The notes under the pieces are model-generated. The model worked only from the letters and a program-made list of their open reading frames with translations, did no database searches and was not told the DNA's origin. From assembly GCA_029552065.1 (NCBI GenBank), contig JAKPEG010000079.1, positions 1 to 62,243 of the forward strand: a stretch of 62,243 nt of DNA, read 5' to 3'. Shown piece by piece: positions 42,526 through 51,509 of this stretch (the first letter of the stretch is position 1; each line of letters opens with the position of its first letter). This stretch comes from Actinomycetes bacterium. Lineage in GTDB: Bacteria; Actinomycetota; Actinomycetes; Actinomycetales; Dermatophilaceae. The position numbers were made by a program, and so were the translations under genes.

Positions 42526-43368
42526 ATGTCCGCAGCCGCATCCACGGGGACGCTCGTCACGGTCGCGCCCACAGGTGCCGAAACCGCCAAGGCCGACGTG
42601 CCCGCCCTGCCCACGACGGTCGAGGAACTCGTCGAGACCGCGCGCCGGTGCGAGGCCGCCGGGGCGGCGCTCATCCATCTGCACGTCCGTGACGCGCAGC
42701 ACCGGCCGACCCTCGACCCGGTCTACCTGCGTGAGGCGGTGAGCGCCGTCCGGGAGGCGACCGACCTCGTCGTGCAGCTCTCGACCGGCGGCTCGGTGCA
42801 CGACCCGCTCGAGCGGCGGCTCACCGTGCTCGACGCCGAGCCGGACTCCTGCTCGCTGACCTGCGGCACGACGAACTTCGGCGAGGACGTCTTCCTCAAC
42901 CCCTGGGGGTTCATGGTCGACCTCTATCGGCTGGCCCAGGAGCGGCGGATCGTGCCCGAGTTCGAGGTCTTCGAGCTGGGCCACCTGCATTCCTTGGCTC
43001 GGCTGGTCGACACCTGCGGCCTGCCGTTCGGCGGGCGGGTCCATGTCGACTTCGTCCTCGGCGTGCCGGGCAGCCTGCCCGCGACCCCGCAGGCGCTGCT
43101 CGCCGGGGTGGCCATGTTGCCGGCCGTGGCCACCTCGTGGTCGGCGACGGGGATCGGCCGGGGGCACCTGCCGGTCGCCGCGACGGCGGTCGCCGCGGGT
43201 GGGCACCTGCGGGTCGGCATGGAGGACAACCTGGTCCTCGCCAAGGGCCGACCGGTCACCCACAACGTCGAGCTGGTCTCTCGGGCAGTCGAATTGGCGA
43301 CTCTTCTCCAGCGTCCGCCGCTCACGACGACCGAAGCGCGCGAGCTGCTGGCGATCGCCCGGCGGTGA
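42526..43368 (+). CDS. BKACE-family beta-keto acid cleavage enzyme (DUF849)
   Basis: About 280 residues, TIM-barrel metal-dependent enzyme that condenses a beta-keto acid with acetyl-CoA and cleaves it. Family features: VAPTGA at the N-terminus, the Zn-ligand pair in LIHLHVRD, SLTCGTTNFGEDVFLNPW, EFEVFELGHL, and GGHLRVGMEDNLVLAKGRP near the C-terminus. Many relatives act on 3-keto-5-aminohexanoate, but specificity varies and is not evident here. The ATG at 42526 has GAGAGG at proper distance; an ATG at 42517 lies directly on that site, so it is less likely. Confidence 0.85.
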   Translation: MSAAASTGTLVTVAPTGAETAKADVPALPTTVEELVETARRCEAAGAALIHLHVRDAQHRPTLDPVYLREAVSAVREATDLVVQLSTGGSVHDPLERRLTVLDAEPDSCSLTCGTTNFGEDVFLNPWGFMVDLYRLAQERRIVPEFEVFELGHLHSLARLVDTCGLPFGGRVHVDFVLGVPGSLPATPQALLAGVAMLPAVATSWSATGIGRGHLPVAATAVAAGGHLRVGMEDNLVLAKGRPVTHNVELVSRAVELATLLQRPPLTTTEARELLAIARR

Positions 43369-43373
43369 GCGGG

Positions 43374-43404
43374 CGGCATACGGTGCGCCGCCTGAGGTAT
43401 GCCG
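43374..43404 (+). terminator. Hairpin after the BKACE gene
   Basis: CGGCATAC (43374) pairs with GTATGCCG (43397-43404) around a GC-rich loop, directly after the stop codon. Confidence 0.6.
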
Positions 43405-43431
43405 TGTGGCACGAGTCACGCTGTCTCGAGT

Positions 43432-43461
43432 TTGCGATCTGCTAACTAGAGCAAGCACAAT
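43432..43461 (+). promoter_or_regulatory. Promoter of the XRE regulator, possibly leaderless
   Basis: TTGCGA (43432-43437), an 18-nt spacer, then CACAAT (43456-43461). The GTG start is only 6 nt further, so the transcript may begin at or near the start codon. The stretch TTTGC...GCAAG is a loose dyad that could serve autoregulation. Confidence 0.45.
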
Positions 43462-43467
43462 GGAGGG

Positions 43468-43941
43468 GTGACCCCGAGCCTCGTCCACGACCTGGGCAGC
43501 TACCTGCGCGAGCAGCGCATGATGGCTCAGCTCTCGTTGCGGCAGCTGTCCGAGCGCGCCGGGATCTCGAATCCCTATCTCTCCCAGATCGAGCGCGGGC
43601 TCAAGAAGCCCAGCGCCGAGATCCTCCAACAGATCGCGCGAGGACTGCAGGTGTCGGCGGAGTCGCTCTACGTCCGCGCCGGCATCCTCGAGGAGGCAGA
43701 GCACGGTGGCACGCCCACGGTGCTCACCGCGATCGCCCAGGACCCGCGACTGACGGCGCGGCAGCGCGAGGTCCTCGTCGAGGTCTACCGGTCGTTCGTC
43801 GACACGGCGGCCCCGACCCAACCCCACCCGCCGACCGCGCGGCCGGCCGACCGCGCGGCACCCGGCCGGAAGGCTCCTGCCCCCCGGCGCACCCCAGCGG
43901 CCCCGGCCGCCACCCCCACACCCGTGTCACCCCGAACCTGA
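43468..43941 (+). CDS. XRE-family transcriptional regulator (Rv0474-like)
   Basis: A 157-residue protein. Residues about 8-65 form an XRE helix-turn-helix: LGSYLREQRMMAQLSLRQLSERAGISNPYLSQIERGLKKPSAEILQQIARGLQV. A helical segment (LTARQREVLVEVYRSFVD) and a Pro/Ala-rich tail follow. It is directly upstream of an HBHA-like gene and DUF2516 follows later, the same order as Rv0474-Rv0476, so it probably regulates the neighbouring gene. Confidence 0.88.
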   Translation: MTPSLVHDLGSYLREQRMMAQLSLRQLSERAGISNPYLSQIERGLKKPSAEILQQIARGLQVSAESLYVRAGILEEAEHGGTPTVLTAIAQDPRLTARQREVLVEVYRSFVDTAAPTQPHPPTARPADRAAPGRKAPAPRRTPAAPAATPTPVSPRT

Positions 43942-43953
43942 GGAGTGTTATCC

Positions 43954-44718
43954 ATGGCACGCAAGAACCGTCTCGACACCGTGCGGGACGAAATGAAGAA
44001 GGATCTCGAGCGCGCGCAGGCCGATGTCCGCACGCAGCTCATGGCGCTCGTCGGCGCCACCGACCTGGCGATCGAGAAGGTGCGCGAGGCGCAGGAGCGG
44101 ATGCTCGCCGCGGCGAAGGACGTCGACCTCAAGAACCTCGACAAGGAGCTCAAGGCCGTGCGTGAGCGCCTGGAGAGCCTGCAGGAGGAGCTCGCGGAGC
44201 GCGTGGCCGCCGCAGCGAGGGAGATGCGCGCGGCGCCCTCCAACGCCCTCGGCCACGGCATCGAGGTGGCCACCAACCTGCAGACCCAGTTCGAAGAGCT
44301 CGCCGACCGCGGCGAGGCGCTCGTCAAGCGGATCCGCAAGCAGCAGCCCAACAAGGACCTCCGGGCGCAGGTGAAGTCCACGGTCGCCGCGGGCAAGGGC
44401 GCCGTCACGACCGCTCGTAAGGCTGCCGCGGACACCGAGCGGGCGGCCGTCGCCACGATCAAGACCGCGAGCCGCGAGGCCAAGGTCGTCGCCACGAAGG
44501 TCGCCGAGACGGTCGAGAAGGACGCCAAGGACACCGCCAAGACCGTCCGCGACTCGGCTGCCCGCACGCGCGCCGCCGCCCGTTCGACGGCCAGCACCGC
44601 CGAAGCCGGCGCGAAGAAGACGACGGCCCGTGCCAAGGCCGCCAGGACCGGCGTCCGCAAGACCGCTGCCAAGGCGACCCGCGCGACGAAGGCCGCCGCC
44701 GCCGAGATCGGCGAGTGA
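43954..44718 (+). CDS. hbhA: Heparin-binding hemagglutinin (HBHA)-like coiled-coil protein
   Basis: A 254-residue protein. A long coiled coil (about 1-125, DEMKKDLERAQADVRTQLMALVGATDLAIEKVREAQERM...LEELADRGEALVKRIRKQQ) is followed by a Lys/Ala/Thr-rich basic tail (AAARSTASTAEAGAKKTTARAKAARTGVRKTAAKATRATKAA). That is the build of mycobacterial HBHA, which binds heparan sulfate and also behaves as a lipid-body and nucleoid-associated protein. The gene follows an XRE regulator as in Mycobacterium. AGGAG at 43941 supports the ATG at 43954. The name rests on layout and composition rather than strong identity. Confidence 0.75.
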   Translation: MARKNRLDTVRDEMKKDLERAQADVRTQLMALVGATDLAIEKVREAQERMLAAAKDVDLKNLDKELKAVRERLESLQEELAERVAAAAREMRAAPSNALGHGIEVATNLQTQFEELADRGEALVKRIRKQQPNKDLRAQVKSTVAAGKGAVTTARKAAADTERAAVATIKTASREAKVVATKVAETVEKDAKDTAKTVRDSAARTRAAARSTASTAEAGAKKTTARAKAARTGVRKTAAKATRATKAAAAEIGE

Positions 44719-44820
44719 TCCCTCGGGGCCGGCGGCTCGCTGCCGGCCCCACCGCCGACGGGACGGGGCCCGTCGGACGCGACGACACCCCCGAGATCGC
44801 CCTTTCGTGGGGTGCACAGA

Positions 44821-44852
44821 GGCGGGCCGGTTCCTCAGGGAGCCGGCCCGCC
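44821..44852 (+). terminator. Terminator after the HBHA-like gene
   Basis: GGCGGGCCGGTTCC pairs with GGAGCCGGCCCGCC (one mismatch) around a short loop. Further GCCGGCCCGC copies follow up to 44905. Confidence 0.6.
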
Positions 44853-44918
44853 GGCGTGTGCCCGGAGCCGGCCCGCTGGCGTGTTCACCCGTCGGCGGGC
44901 CGGCGGCATACTGGGCCG

Positions 44919-45905
44919 GTGCCCGAGCGTCCCGTCTCCCGAACCCTCTCCGAGGCCCCGGTCCTCGCCCATGTCGTGCGGTCCGGGGTGGTCGAGAGCG
45001 TCCATCGGGCCACCGCCGTCGTCACGGCCGCGGACGGGTCCGTGGAGCACGCCTGGGGCGACCCGTCCGGGCTCGTCTTCCCCCGGTCGGCCAACAAGCC
45101 GCTGCAGGCGCTCGGCCTCGTCGAGGCCGGCCTGGACCTTTCCCCGCACCTGCTCGCGCTCGCCTGCGCGAGCCACTCCGGTGAGGCTTTCCACCTCGAG
45201 GGCGTGCGGGAGGTCCTCCGCGGCGCCGGGCTCACCGAGGCCGACTTGGCCAACACCCCCGACTTCCCGGTCGACGAGCAGGAGCGCGAGATGTGGCTCA
45301 GGGCCGGGCAGCCGCGCACGGCACTCGCGCAGAACTGCTCCGGCAAGCACGCGGCGATGCTCGCCACCGCGGTCGCGCGGGGATGGCCGACGAGCGGCTA
45401 CCTCGACCCCGGCCATCCGGTGCAACGGGGGATCACCGCGACCATCGAGCGGCTGCTCGGCGGGCCGGTCGGCGCGCTCGCGGTCGACGGCTGCGGGGCG
45501 CCGCTGCACGGCATACCCCTGAGCGGTCTCGCGCACGCCTTCGGCCAGGTCGCCGCGGCCCCGGCGGGCACCGCAGCCGCCCGGGTCGCCGCAGCCATCC
45601 GTGCCCATCCGGAATACCTCGGGGGGACCCGGCGTCAGGTCACCACCCTCATCCGGCAGGCCCCACCGGCGCAGGGCCTCATCGCCAAGGACGGCGCCGA
45701 ATCGGTGTATGCCGTGGGGCTGGCCGACGGTCGCGGCGTCGCGGTCAAGGTCGCCGACGGGCATATGCGGGCCAAGCCGGTCGTCCTGGCCGCCGTGCTG
45801 CGCCGGATCGGGGTCGGTTCCGAGGCCGGATATGCCGCTCTCGAGGACGCACCCGTGCTCGGCCACGGCGAGCCGGTCGGGTCGATCGTCGCGGTGGGGA
45901 TCTGA
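44919..45905 (+). CDS. Type II asparaginase family protein
   Basis: A 328-residue protein of the 'L-asparaginase II' (Rhizobium etli/thermolabile) family, unrelated to E. coli AnsB. Landmarks: [70 protein letters not shown] (Ser-Lys catalytic region) and [19 protein letters not shown]. It hydrolyses asparagine to aspartate. The GTG at 44919 (VPERPVSRT) is the likely start. A dtd gene follows after 4 bp, suggesting an operon. Confidence 0.88.
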   Translation: MPERPVSRTLSEAPVLAHVVRSGVVESVHRATAVVTAADGSVEHAWGDPSGLVFPRSANKPLQALGLVEAGLDLSPHLLALACASHSGEAFHLEGVREVLRGAGLTEADLANTPDFPVDEQEREMWLRAGQPRTALAQNCSGKHAAMLATAVARGWPTSGYLDPGHPVQRGITATIERLLGGPVGALAVDGCGAPLHGIPLSGLAHAFGQVAAAPAGTAAARVAAAIRAHPEYLGGTRRQVTTLIRQAPPAQGLIAKDGAESVYAVGLADGRGVAVKVADGHMRAKPVVLAAVLRRIGVGSEAGYAALEDAPVLGHGEPVGSIVAVGI

Positions 45906-45909
45906 GCCG

Positions 45910-46335
45910 ATGCGCGCGGTCGTCCAGCGCGTCACTCGCGCGCAGGTCGAGGTCGACGGCCGGGTAGTCGGCGCCGTCGACGGCCCGGGGCTGCTCGTCC
46001 TCGTCGGTGTCACCCACGGCGACGGCGACACCCAGGTGGCCTGGCTCTCGCGCAAGATCGCCGAGCTGCGCATCTTCGAGGGAGACCGCTCGGTCGAAGA
46101 GGTGGGCGGCCAGATCCTCCTCGTGAGCCAGTTCACCCTCTATGCCGACGTCCGCAAGGGTCGGCGACCGTCCTGGTCGGACGCCGCGCCCGGCCCGGTC
46201 GCCGAGCCGCTCGTGGCCGCCGTGGCCGAGGCGCTGCGGGCTCGAGGTCTGCCGGTGGCCACGGGAACCTTCGGTGCCCACATGTCGGTTTCACTCGTCA
46301 ACGACGGTCCTGTCACCCTCGTCCTGGACGTGTGA
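45910..46335 (+). CDS. dtd: D-aminoacyl-tRNA deacylase
   Basis: A 141-residue DTD family enzyme that removes D-amino acids from tRNA. It begins [17 protein letters not shown] and contains the catalytic motif [15 protein letters not shown] (S-Q-x-T) and the [15 protein letters not shown] segment carrying the Gly-cisPro-like loop. Length is typical. It follows the asparaginase gene closely. Confidence 0.95.
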   Translation: MRAVVQRVTRAQVEVDGRVVGAVDGPGLLVLVGVTHGDGDTQVAWLSRKIAELRIFEGDRSVEEVGGQILLVSQFTLYADVRKGRRPSWSDAAPGPVAEPLVAAVAEALRARGLPVATGTFGAHMSVSLVNDGPVTLVLDV

Positions 46336-46365
46336 CGCGCCCGGACCGTCCCGGAAAGGACCACC

Positions 46366-46689
46366 ATGCTCGCCGCACTCGGCAACGCCCAGTCCCTCGT
46401 CGTCTCCGCGCTCTGGCTCGCGGCGGTCGCGGTCGAGGTGTTCGCCCTCGTCGACGCGGCCCGGCACCGTCCGGACGCCTACCCGGCGGCCGGGAAGCGG
46501 ACGAAGGTCTTCTGGGTGGCCATCCTCGCGGTCGCCACGCTCGTCGGCTTCGTGAGCTCACCGCTGGGGATGCTCGGGATCCTCGCCTTCGTCGGTGCAG
46601 CCGTCTACCTTGCCGACGTCCGGCCGGCGCTGCGCCAGGTGACCGGCCGTGGCGGCCGTGGCGGCGGCGGAGGGTTCGGGCGCTGGTGA
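46366..46689 (+). CDS. DUF2516 family membrane protein (Rv0476-like)
   Basis: A 107-residue protein with three hydrophobic helices (SLVVSALWLAAVAVEVFALVDAARH, VFWVAILAVATLVGFV, LGMLGILAFVGAAVYLADV) and a Gly/Arg-rich tail. It matches DUF2516; the M. tuberculosis member Rv0476 likewise lies beside hbhA. The function is unknown. AAAGGA precedes the ATG. Confidence 0.85.
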   Translation: MLAALGNAQSLVVSALWLAAVAVEVFALVDAARHRPDAYPAAGKRTKVFWVAILAVATLVGFVSSPLGMLGILAFVGAAVYLADVRPALRQVTGRGGRGGGGGFGRW

Positions 46690-46790
46690 CGGGCGTGGCT
46701 GCCGAGGAGATGTCGGGTGTGCGGCATACTGGAAGGTCGGCACCGCCGACGCCGGGCGGGGGCCAACGGCAGGACCCACGAGGAGAGCAG

Positions 46791-47225
46791 ATGAGCGACA
46801 CGGACCGGACTGTGGTCAGACACCACCGGGACGAATACGACTCGGGCAACCGCAACCCGACCGAGGACATCTTCGTCGTCGAGCGACCGTGGGGGAAGTT
46901 CGCGCAGTTCGTCTCCAACGAGACCGTGACGGTGAAGACGATCACCGTCGACCCGGGCCACCGGCTCAGCCTCCAGCGCCACCAGCACCGGGGTGAGATG
47001 TGGCACATCCTCGACGAGCCGATCTACGTGACGGTCGACGACCGCTCGTGGACGGCCCAGGTGGGCGAGACGGTCTGGGTTCCGCGCGGATCGACCCACC
47101 GGATGGCCAACCAGGGCGAGCGCTCGGGGCGGCTGCTCGAGGTGGGTTTCGGCTTCTTCGACGAGGAGGACATCGAGCGCTTCGAGGACGACTACGCCCG
47201 GCACGAAGAGGACCCGCAGGCCTGA
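46791..47225 (+). CDS. Cupin of the mannose-6-phosphate isomerase type II family
   Basis: A 144-residue single-domain cupin. ERPWGKFAQF, then VKTITVDPGHRLSLQRHQHRGEMWHILDE (metal-binding His residues) and VWVPRGSTHRMANQGE correspond to the C-terminal isomerase half of type II phosphomannose isomerase/guanylyltransferase. The nucleotidyltransferase half is absent, so it is a stand-alone isomerase or sugar-binding cupin. AGGAGAG precedes the ATG. Confidence 0.83.
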   Translation: MSDTDRTVVRHHRDEYDSGNRNPTEDIFVVERPWGKFAQFVSNETVTVKTITVDPGHRLSLQRHQHRGEMWHILDEPIYVTVDDRSWTAQVGETVWVPRGSTHRMANQGERSGRLLEVGFGFFDEEDIERFEDDYARHEEDPQA

Positions 47226-47305
47226 GCGGCCCGCGTTCGCCGATCCCGTCCCGGCCCTTTCCGCGGTTCACGGTCTGTCCCCGGTCGCGGGCACGTCCCG
47301 GGCCG

Positions 47306-48106
47306 TCAGCTGCGACCCGCTCGGGGGGCGACCGCGACCCAGCCGACGCTCACTTCGCCGAGACGCCAGCGGGCCGGTCCGTCGAGGATCGGCCAGCCAT
47401 CCGCGCGCAGCCGCCACACGGTCTCGAGGAAGCGATGTCGCGCACCGTATGCCGCGTGCGGCGCGGCATACCGCCAGGCACGTTCCAGCGCGGCGAGGTA
47501 GTCGTGGACGGGTTCGCCCGCGACGTTGCGGTGGATGAGCGCCTTGGGCAGCCGTTCGGCCGCGATCGTCGGGGAGTCCAGGCCGGCCAGCCGCAGCGAG
47601 AGGGTGAGACTCACCGGTCCCGAGGTGGCGATCGTCGCCCACGTGCTCACCCGACCCAGTTCGTCGCACGTGCCGTCCACGAGGATGCCCTCGGGGGCCA
47701 GGCGGGCCCGTAGCCCTTCCCAGATCTGCCCGACCTCGCCCTCGTCGTACTGCCGCAGGACGTTGAAGGCCCGCACGATCAACGGCCGCTGCGGCGTCGT
47801 CAGCTCGAAGCCGCCGAGGGCGAAACGCAGTCCCGGGCGGGCGAGCCCGGCGGCCGCCGCCACCCGTGCGGGATCGATCTCCAGCCCGAGCACCTCGACG
47901 TCGCGGCGCACGCGGCGCAGTCGGTCGTGCAGCTCCACGGCCGTGACCGGGGAGGCGCCGTAGCCGAGGTCGACGACCAGCGGCGCGGCCATGGGGGCGC
48001 GCAGACGCCAGGCCTGGGGTCCGGCGAGCCAGCGGTCGCAGCGACGCAGCCGATTGGGATTGGTCGTGCCGCGGGTGATCCGCCCGTCCGGCCCGCTCGC
48101 ACCCAT
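47306..48106 (-). CDS. Class I SAM-dependent methyltransferase-like protein
   Basis: A 266-residue protein with a Rossmann methyltransferase core: [20 protein letters not shown] (motif I), [14 protein letters not shown] (motif II acidic end) and a later [14 protein letters not shown]. The N-terminus [17 protein letters not shown] is distinctive. The target is unknown. A CGGCATAC/GTATGCCG pair lies inside the coding region (47447-47472). It diverges from mshA. Confidence 0.75.
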   Translation of the reverse strand: MGASGPDGRITRGTTNPNRLRRCDRWLAGPQAWRLRAPMAAPLVVDLGYGASPVTAVELHDRLRRVRRDVEVLGLEIDPARVAAAAGLARPGLRFALGGFELTTPQRPLIVRAFNVLRQYDEGEVGQIWEGLRARLAPEGILVDGTCDELGRVSTWATIATSGPVSLTLSLRLAGLDSPTIAAERLPKALIHRNVAGEPVHDYLAALERAWRYAAPHAAYGARHRFLETVWRLRADGWPILDGPARWRLGEVSVGWVAVAPRAGRS

Positions 48107-48212
48107 CCCGCGAGGGTATGCCGCCCCGGCCCCCGCCGGGAATCTCCGGCCCGGCCGCGGTGTTGTCGCCCGATGCCGGCCGACCCGTCGAGGCCGAGAA
48201 TCGGGGTTGTGC

Positions 48213-49520
48213 GTGACACCGGAGGAGATCCGCCGGATCGCGATGGTGAGCGTGCACACCTCCCCGCTCGAACAGCCCGGCACGGGGGACGCGGGGGGGA
48301 TGAACGTCTACGTGGCCGAGGTCGCCACCCAGCTTGCCCGGCGCGGCCGCGAGGTCGAGATCTTCACCCGTGCGACGACCGGGTCGATGCCCCCCACAGT
48401 CGAACTCGCACCCGGGGTGACCGTCCGGCACATCACGGCCGGTCCCTACGAAGGGCTCTCGAAGAAGGACCTGCCCGGGCAGCTCTGTGCCTTTGCCGCC
48501 GGGGTCATGCGGGCCGAGGCCGCTCGGCCGGAGGGCTGGTTCGACCTCGTCCACTCGCACTACTGGCTCTCCGGGCAGGTCGGTTGGCTCGCCGCCGACC
48601 GGTGGCGCACGCCGCTCGTGCACACGATGCACACGATGGCCCGGGTGAAGAACGCCGCGCTCGCCGACGGCGATGCCCCCGAACCCCCCGGCCGCGAGAT
48701 CGGCGAGGTCCAGGTCGTCGAGGCCGCCGACCGCCTCGTGGCCAACACCGCCGACGAGGCCTGCCAGCTGGTCAACCGCTACGCCGCCGACCCCGCCAAA
48801 GTGAGCGTCGTCCCGCCGGGCGTCGACCTCGAGGTCTTCACCCCCGGGGATCGGGTGGCCGCCCGCGCGGCCGTCGGGTTGCCCGCCGGCGCCCGCGTGC
48901 TGCTGTTCGTCGGCCGGATCCAGCCGCTCAAGGCGCCCGACCTGCTCGTGCGGATCGCCCGGCGGCTGCTCGACCGGCACCCCGAATGGACCCCCGACGA
49001 CCTCGTCGTGGCCATCGTGGGCGGACCGAGCGGCTCGGGTCTCGAACACCCCGAGAGTCTGGCCGAGCTCACCGCCTCGCTGGGGCTCGCGGCATACGTG
49101 CGCTTCGTGCCGCCTGTGCCGCGGCCGCTTCTCGCGCAGTGGTATCGCGCCGCCGATCTCGTCGCCGTGCCGTCGTACAACGAGTCCTTCGGCCTCGTGG
49201 CGATCGAGGCGGCCGCGTGCGGGACCCCGGTGGTCGCCGCCCGGGTCGGCGGACTGCCCACGGCTGTCGGCGACGGCGGGGTGCTCGTCAACGGCCACGA
49301 CGTGTCGCCGTGGGCCGATGCGGTCGATGCCCTGCTGGCCGACCCGGGCCGCAGGGCACTGCTCGGCCGCCGGGCGCTCGCGCACGCGGCGGGCTTCGGC
49401 TGGGATGCGACGACCGAGCGCCTGCTGCAGGTCTACGGCGAGGCCTGCCGGAGCCGGACCCCGACGCCGATCGCCGGGGCCGCGATCCTGGGCGGCGTGC
49501 CGGCCGCCGTGCTTCCCTAG
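48213..49520 (+). CDS. mshA: D-inositol-3-phosphate glycosyltransferase MshA
   Basis: A 435-residue GT4 glycosyltransferase, the first step of mycothiol synthesis (UDP-GlcNAc plus inositol phosphate). Family marks: [28 protein letters not shown] at the N-terminus, [33 protein letters not shown] and the E-x7-E motif [19 protein letters not shown]. The GTG at 48213 is preferred to the internal ATG at 48243 because it keeps the conserved start of the first strand. A YbjN gene and gpm1 follow, as in Rv0486-Rv0489. Confidence 0.95.
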   Translation: MTPEEIRRIAMVSVHTSPLEQPGTGDAGGMNVYVAEVATQLARRGREVEIFTRATTGSMPPTVELAPGVTVRHITAGPYEGLSKKDLPGQLCAFAAGVMRAEAARPEGWFDLVHSHYWLSGQVGWLAADRWRTPLVHTMHTMARVKNAALADGDAPEPPGREIGEVQVVEAADRLVANTADEACQLVNRYAADPAKVSVVPPGVDLEVFTPGDRVAARAAVGLPAGARVLLFVGRIQPLKAPDLLVRIARRLLDRHPEWTPDDLVVAIVGGPSGSGLEHPESLAELTASLGLAAYVRFVPPVPRPLLAQWYRAADLVAVPSYNESFGLVAIEAAACGTPVVAARVGGLPTAVGDGGVLVNGHDVSPWADAVDALLADPGRRALLGRRALAHAAGFGWDATTERLLQVYGEACRSRTPTPIAGAAILGGVPAAVLP

Positions 49521-49561
49521 TCCGGAGCCTGCGCGCGATGCCTCTCGTGCCCGGGACGAGC

Positions 49562-49635
49562 GGCGTCGGTGCCTGTCGGGATTGGACGGCGTCGGTGCCG
49601 CCTGGGATCGGACGGCGTCGGTGCCTCCCGGGATA
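49562..49635. repeat. 26-bp tandem repeat, three copies
   Basis: GGCGTCGGTGCC starts units at 49562, 49588 and 49614; each continues with a variable NNNNGGGAT and GGAC. Exact 26-bp period. It sits between mshA and the YbjN gene, so it may be a spacer of slipped-strand origin. Confidence 0.75.
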
Positions 49636-49644
49636 CGGTGAGGT

Positions 49645-50382
49645 ATGCCGCCCCCCGAGTCCGACTTCTCCCACGGCGCGGCGCACTCGCCGGGCGCTGC
49701 ACCCTCGCCGGGCCCGTCTCGGGATGACCAGGCCGACCGCGTGACCGACCCCGTGACCGACCCCGGTGACAGCCGGCGGGCCGGAGCCGGGTCCAGCGGA
49801 CCGGACGCCCCCAACGGACCGGCGGGACGCGCGACCGCCAGGCTCGCGGCATACCTCGCAGACGCCGGCCTCGCGTGGGAGGCGGGTGCGCGGCCGGGCG
49901 AGGTCGTCGTCACCGTCCCAGGCGAACGCAAGCTCACGACGATCGTCTCCCTGCTCGTGCGGGACGAACTCACCTCGGTGAGCGCCTTCGTCATCCGCAA
50001 CCCCGACGAGAACCACGCGGAGGTCTACCGGTTCCTCCTGCGCCGGGTCATGCGCCGCCCGCTGCTGGGTTACGCCGTCGACGCGGCCGGCGATGTCTAT
50101 GCGCGGGCCCAGGTGCCCACCGAGGCGGTGGACGCGGCATACCTCGATCTGCTCATGGGTGCGGTGCTCGAGGCGGCCGACGCGCCGTTCAACGACCTGC
50201 TCGTCCTGGGCTTCCTCACCTCGATGAAGCGCGAGTGGGCCTGGCGGGTCGCCCGTGGTGAGTCGCTGGCCAACCTCGAGGCCTTCCGCTCGATCCTCTC
50301 TGGTGCCGAGGACGACCCCGCGTATGCCGTCCCTCCCCTCCCCCCGGACCCCCTCCCCCCGGAGCCCCTCCCTCCGGAGTAA
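49645..50382 (+). CDS. YbjN domain-containing protein
   Basis: A 245-residue protein. About 65 Pro/Asp-rich residues precede a YbjN (type III secretion chaperone-like) domain: RLAAYLADAGLAWEAGARPGEVVVTVPGERKLTTIVSLLVRDELTSVSAFVIRNPDENHAEVYRFLLRRV...YLDLLMGAVLEAADAPFNDLLVLGFLTSMKREWAW. It ends in a Pro-rich repeat (PLPPDPLPPEPLPPE). Its place between mshA and gpm1 matches Rv0487. The ATG is part of a GTATGCCG site. Confidence 0.85.
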   Translation: MPPPESDFSHGAAHSPGAAPSPGPSRDDQADRVTDPVTDPGDSRRAGAGSSGPDAPNGPAGRATARLAAYLADAGLAWEAGARPGEVVVTVPGERKLTTIVSLLVRDELTSVSAFVIRNPDENHAEVYRFLLRRVMRRPLLGYAVDAAGDVYARAQVPTEAVDAAYLDLLMGAVLEAADAPFNDLLVLGFLTSMKREWAWRVARGESLANLEAFRSILSGAEDDPAYAVPPLPPDPLPPEPLPPE

Positions 50383-50398
50383 CCGCTTGACTGTTCAC

Positions 50399-50433
50399 TT
50401 TTCCCGTGACTTGGGCCTCACGTCACGGGAAAC
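50399..50433. terminator. Hairpin between the YbjN gene and gpm1
   Basis: TTTCCCGTGAC (50400-50410) pairs with GTCACGGGAAA (50422-50432), 11 bp, with an 11-nt loop. A second TGCACTTTTC lies at 50446. Confidence 0.65.
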
Positions 50434-50548
50434 CCCGCTCAGGTGTGCACTTTTCGGGGCGTGTCCTGGCCGCCGGGAAGGCGCGGACGGCCGTCGCGTC
50501 GGCCACACCGGCACCGAGCGGACGAGGCCATCCGCATAGGGTGGCCAC

Positions 50549-51289
50549 ATGGCATACACCCTCATCCTCCTGCGCCACGGCCACTCGGAGTGGAACGCCA
50601 AGAACCTGTTCACCGGGTGGGTGGACGTCGACCTCAACGACCAGGGTCGCGCCGAGGCAGTCGCTGGCGGGCAACTGCTCAGGGACAAGGGGGTGCTGCC
50701 CGATATCGTCCACACGTCGGTGCTGCGCCGGGCCATCACCACGGCCAACCTCGCCCTCGACGCCGCCGACCGACACTGGATCCCGGTGAAGCGCAGCTGG
50801 CGGCTCAACGAGCGTCACTACGGGGCCCTTCAGGGCCTGGACAAGGCCGCGACGCGCGAGCGCTACGGCGACGAGCAGTTCATGCTCTGGCGGCGCAGCT
50901 TCGACACCCCGCCGCCGCCGATCGACCCGGCCAACGAATACGCGCAGACCGACGATCCCCGGTATGCCGGCATCGAGGTGCCGCGCACCGAGTGCCTCAA
51001 GGACGTCATCCCCCGGCTCATGCCTTGGTGGGAGGGCGAGATCTGCCCCGACCTCGCGGCGGGCAAGACCGTCCTCGTCGTTGCGCACGGCAACAGCCTG
51101 CGGGCGCTCGTCAAACATCTCGACGGCATCTCCGACGAGGCGATCTCCGAACTCAACATCCCCACCGGTCAGCCGCTGGTCTATCGACTCGGCGCCGACT
51201 TCATGCCCACCGAGCCGGGGGCCTATCTCGACCCGGTCGCGGCGGCCGAGGCAGCCGCGGCTGTCGCCGCCCAGGGCCAGAAGAAGTAG
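50549..51289 (+). CDS. gpmA: 2,3-bisphosphoglycerate-dependent phosphoglycerate mutase
   Basis: A 246-residue glycolytic enzyme interconverting 3- and 2-phosphoglycerate. It begins [25 protein letters not shown] with the phospho-histidine RHG motif (His11), then [20 protein letters not shown] and [20 protein letters not shown] (second His). The gene order with senX3-regX3 nearby is as in mycobacteria (gpm1). A 48-bp perfect palindrome follows the stop. Confidence 0.96.
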   Translation: MAYTLILLRHGHSEWNAKNLFTGWVDVDLNDQGRAEAVAGGQLLRDKGVLPDIVHTSVLRRAITTANLALDAADRHWIPVKRSWRLNERHYGALQGLDKAATRERYGDEQFMLWRRSFDTPPPPIDPANEYAQTDDPRYAGIEVPRTECLKDVIPRLMPWWEGEICPDLAAGKTVLVVAHGNSLRALVKHLDGISDEAISELNIPTGQPLVYRLGADFMPTEPGAYLDPVAAAEAAAAVAAQGQKK

Positions 51290-51299
51290 CGCGCCCCCC

Positions 51300-51347
51300 G
51301 GAAGGCGGGTGGGCGGCATACCCGGGTATGCCGCCCACCCGCCTTCC
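51300..51347. terminator. Perfect 48-bp palindrome after gpmA
   Basis: The left arm 51300-51323 (GGAAGGCGGGTGGGCGGCAT plus ACCC) is followed directly by its exact 24-nt complement 51324-51347. Each arm carries CGGCATAC. It lies 10 bp after the gpmA stop. Confidence 0.78.
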
Positions 51348-51366
51348 AGCATGCGCAGGCGGCGGT

Positions 51367-51494
51367 GATTATCGGGTGACCCGATAATGGTGCGCTCGAC
51401 CCGACAACAGAACTCGGGTCAGGTGCATGATTATCGGGTGACCCGATAATGGTGCGCTCGACCCGACAAAAGAACTCGGGTCGAGCGCACCATT
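51367..51494. repeat. Duplicated 54-bp unit with palindromes between convergent gpmA and phoU
   Basis: A 54-bp unit occurs at 51367-51420 and 51429-51482 with one difference, separated by 8 bp. Each unit starts with a perfect dyad (ATTATCGGGT, central G, ACCCGATAAT). The second unit plus the following bases forms a 19-bp perfect stem: 51448-51466 with 51476-51494. It is probably a phoU terminator, but the AT-rich dyads look more like protein-binding sites. Confidence 0.75.
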
Positions 51495-51509
51495 GTCGGA
51501 TCGAGTGGG

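Noticed and set aside
51367-51482. CRISPR-like or integron attachment site
   Set aside because: Two direct repeats separated by 8 bp with internal palindromes, no integrase gene; better explained as duplicated dyads or terminators.
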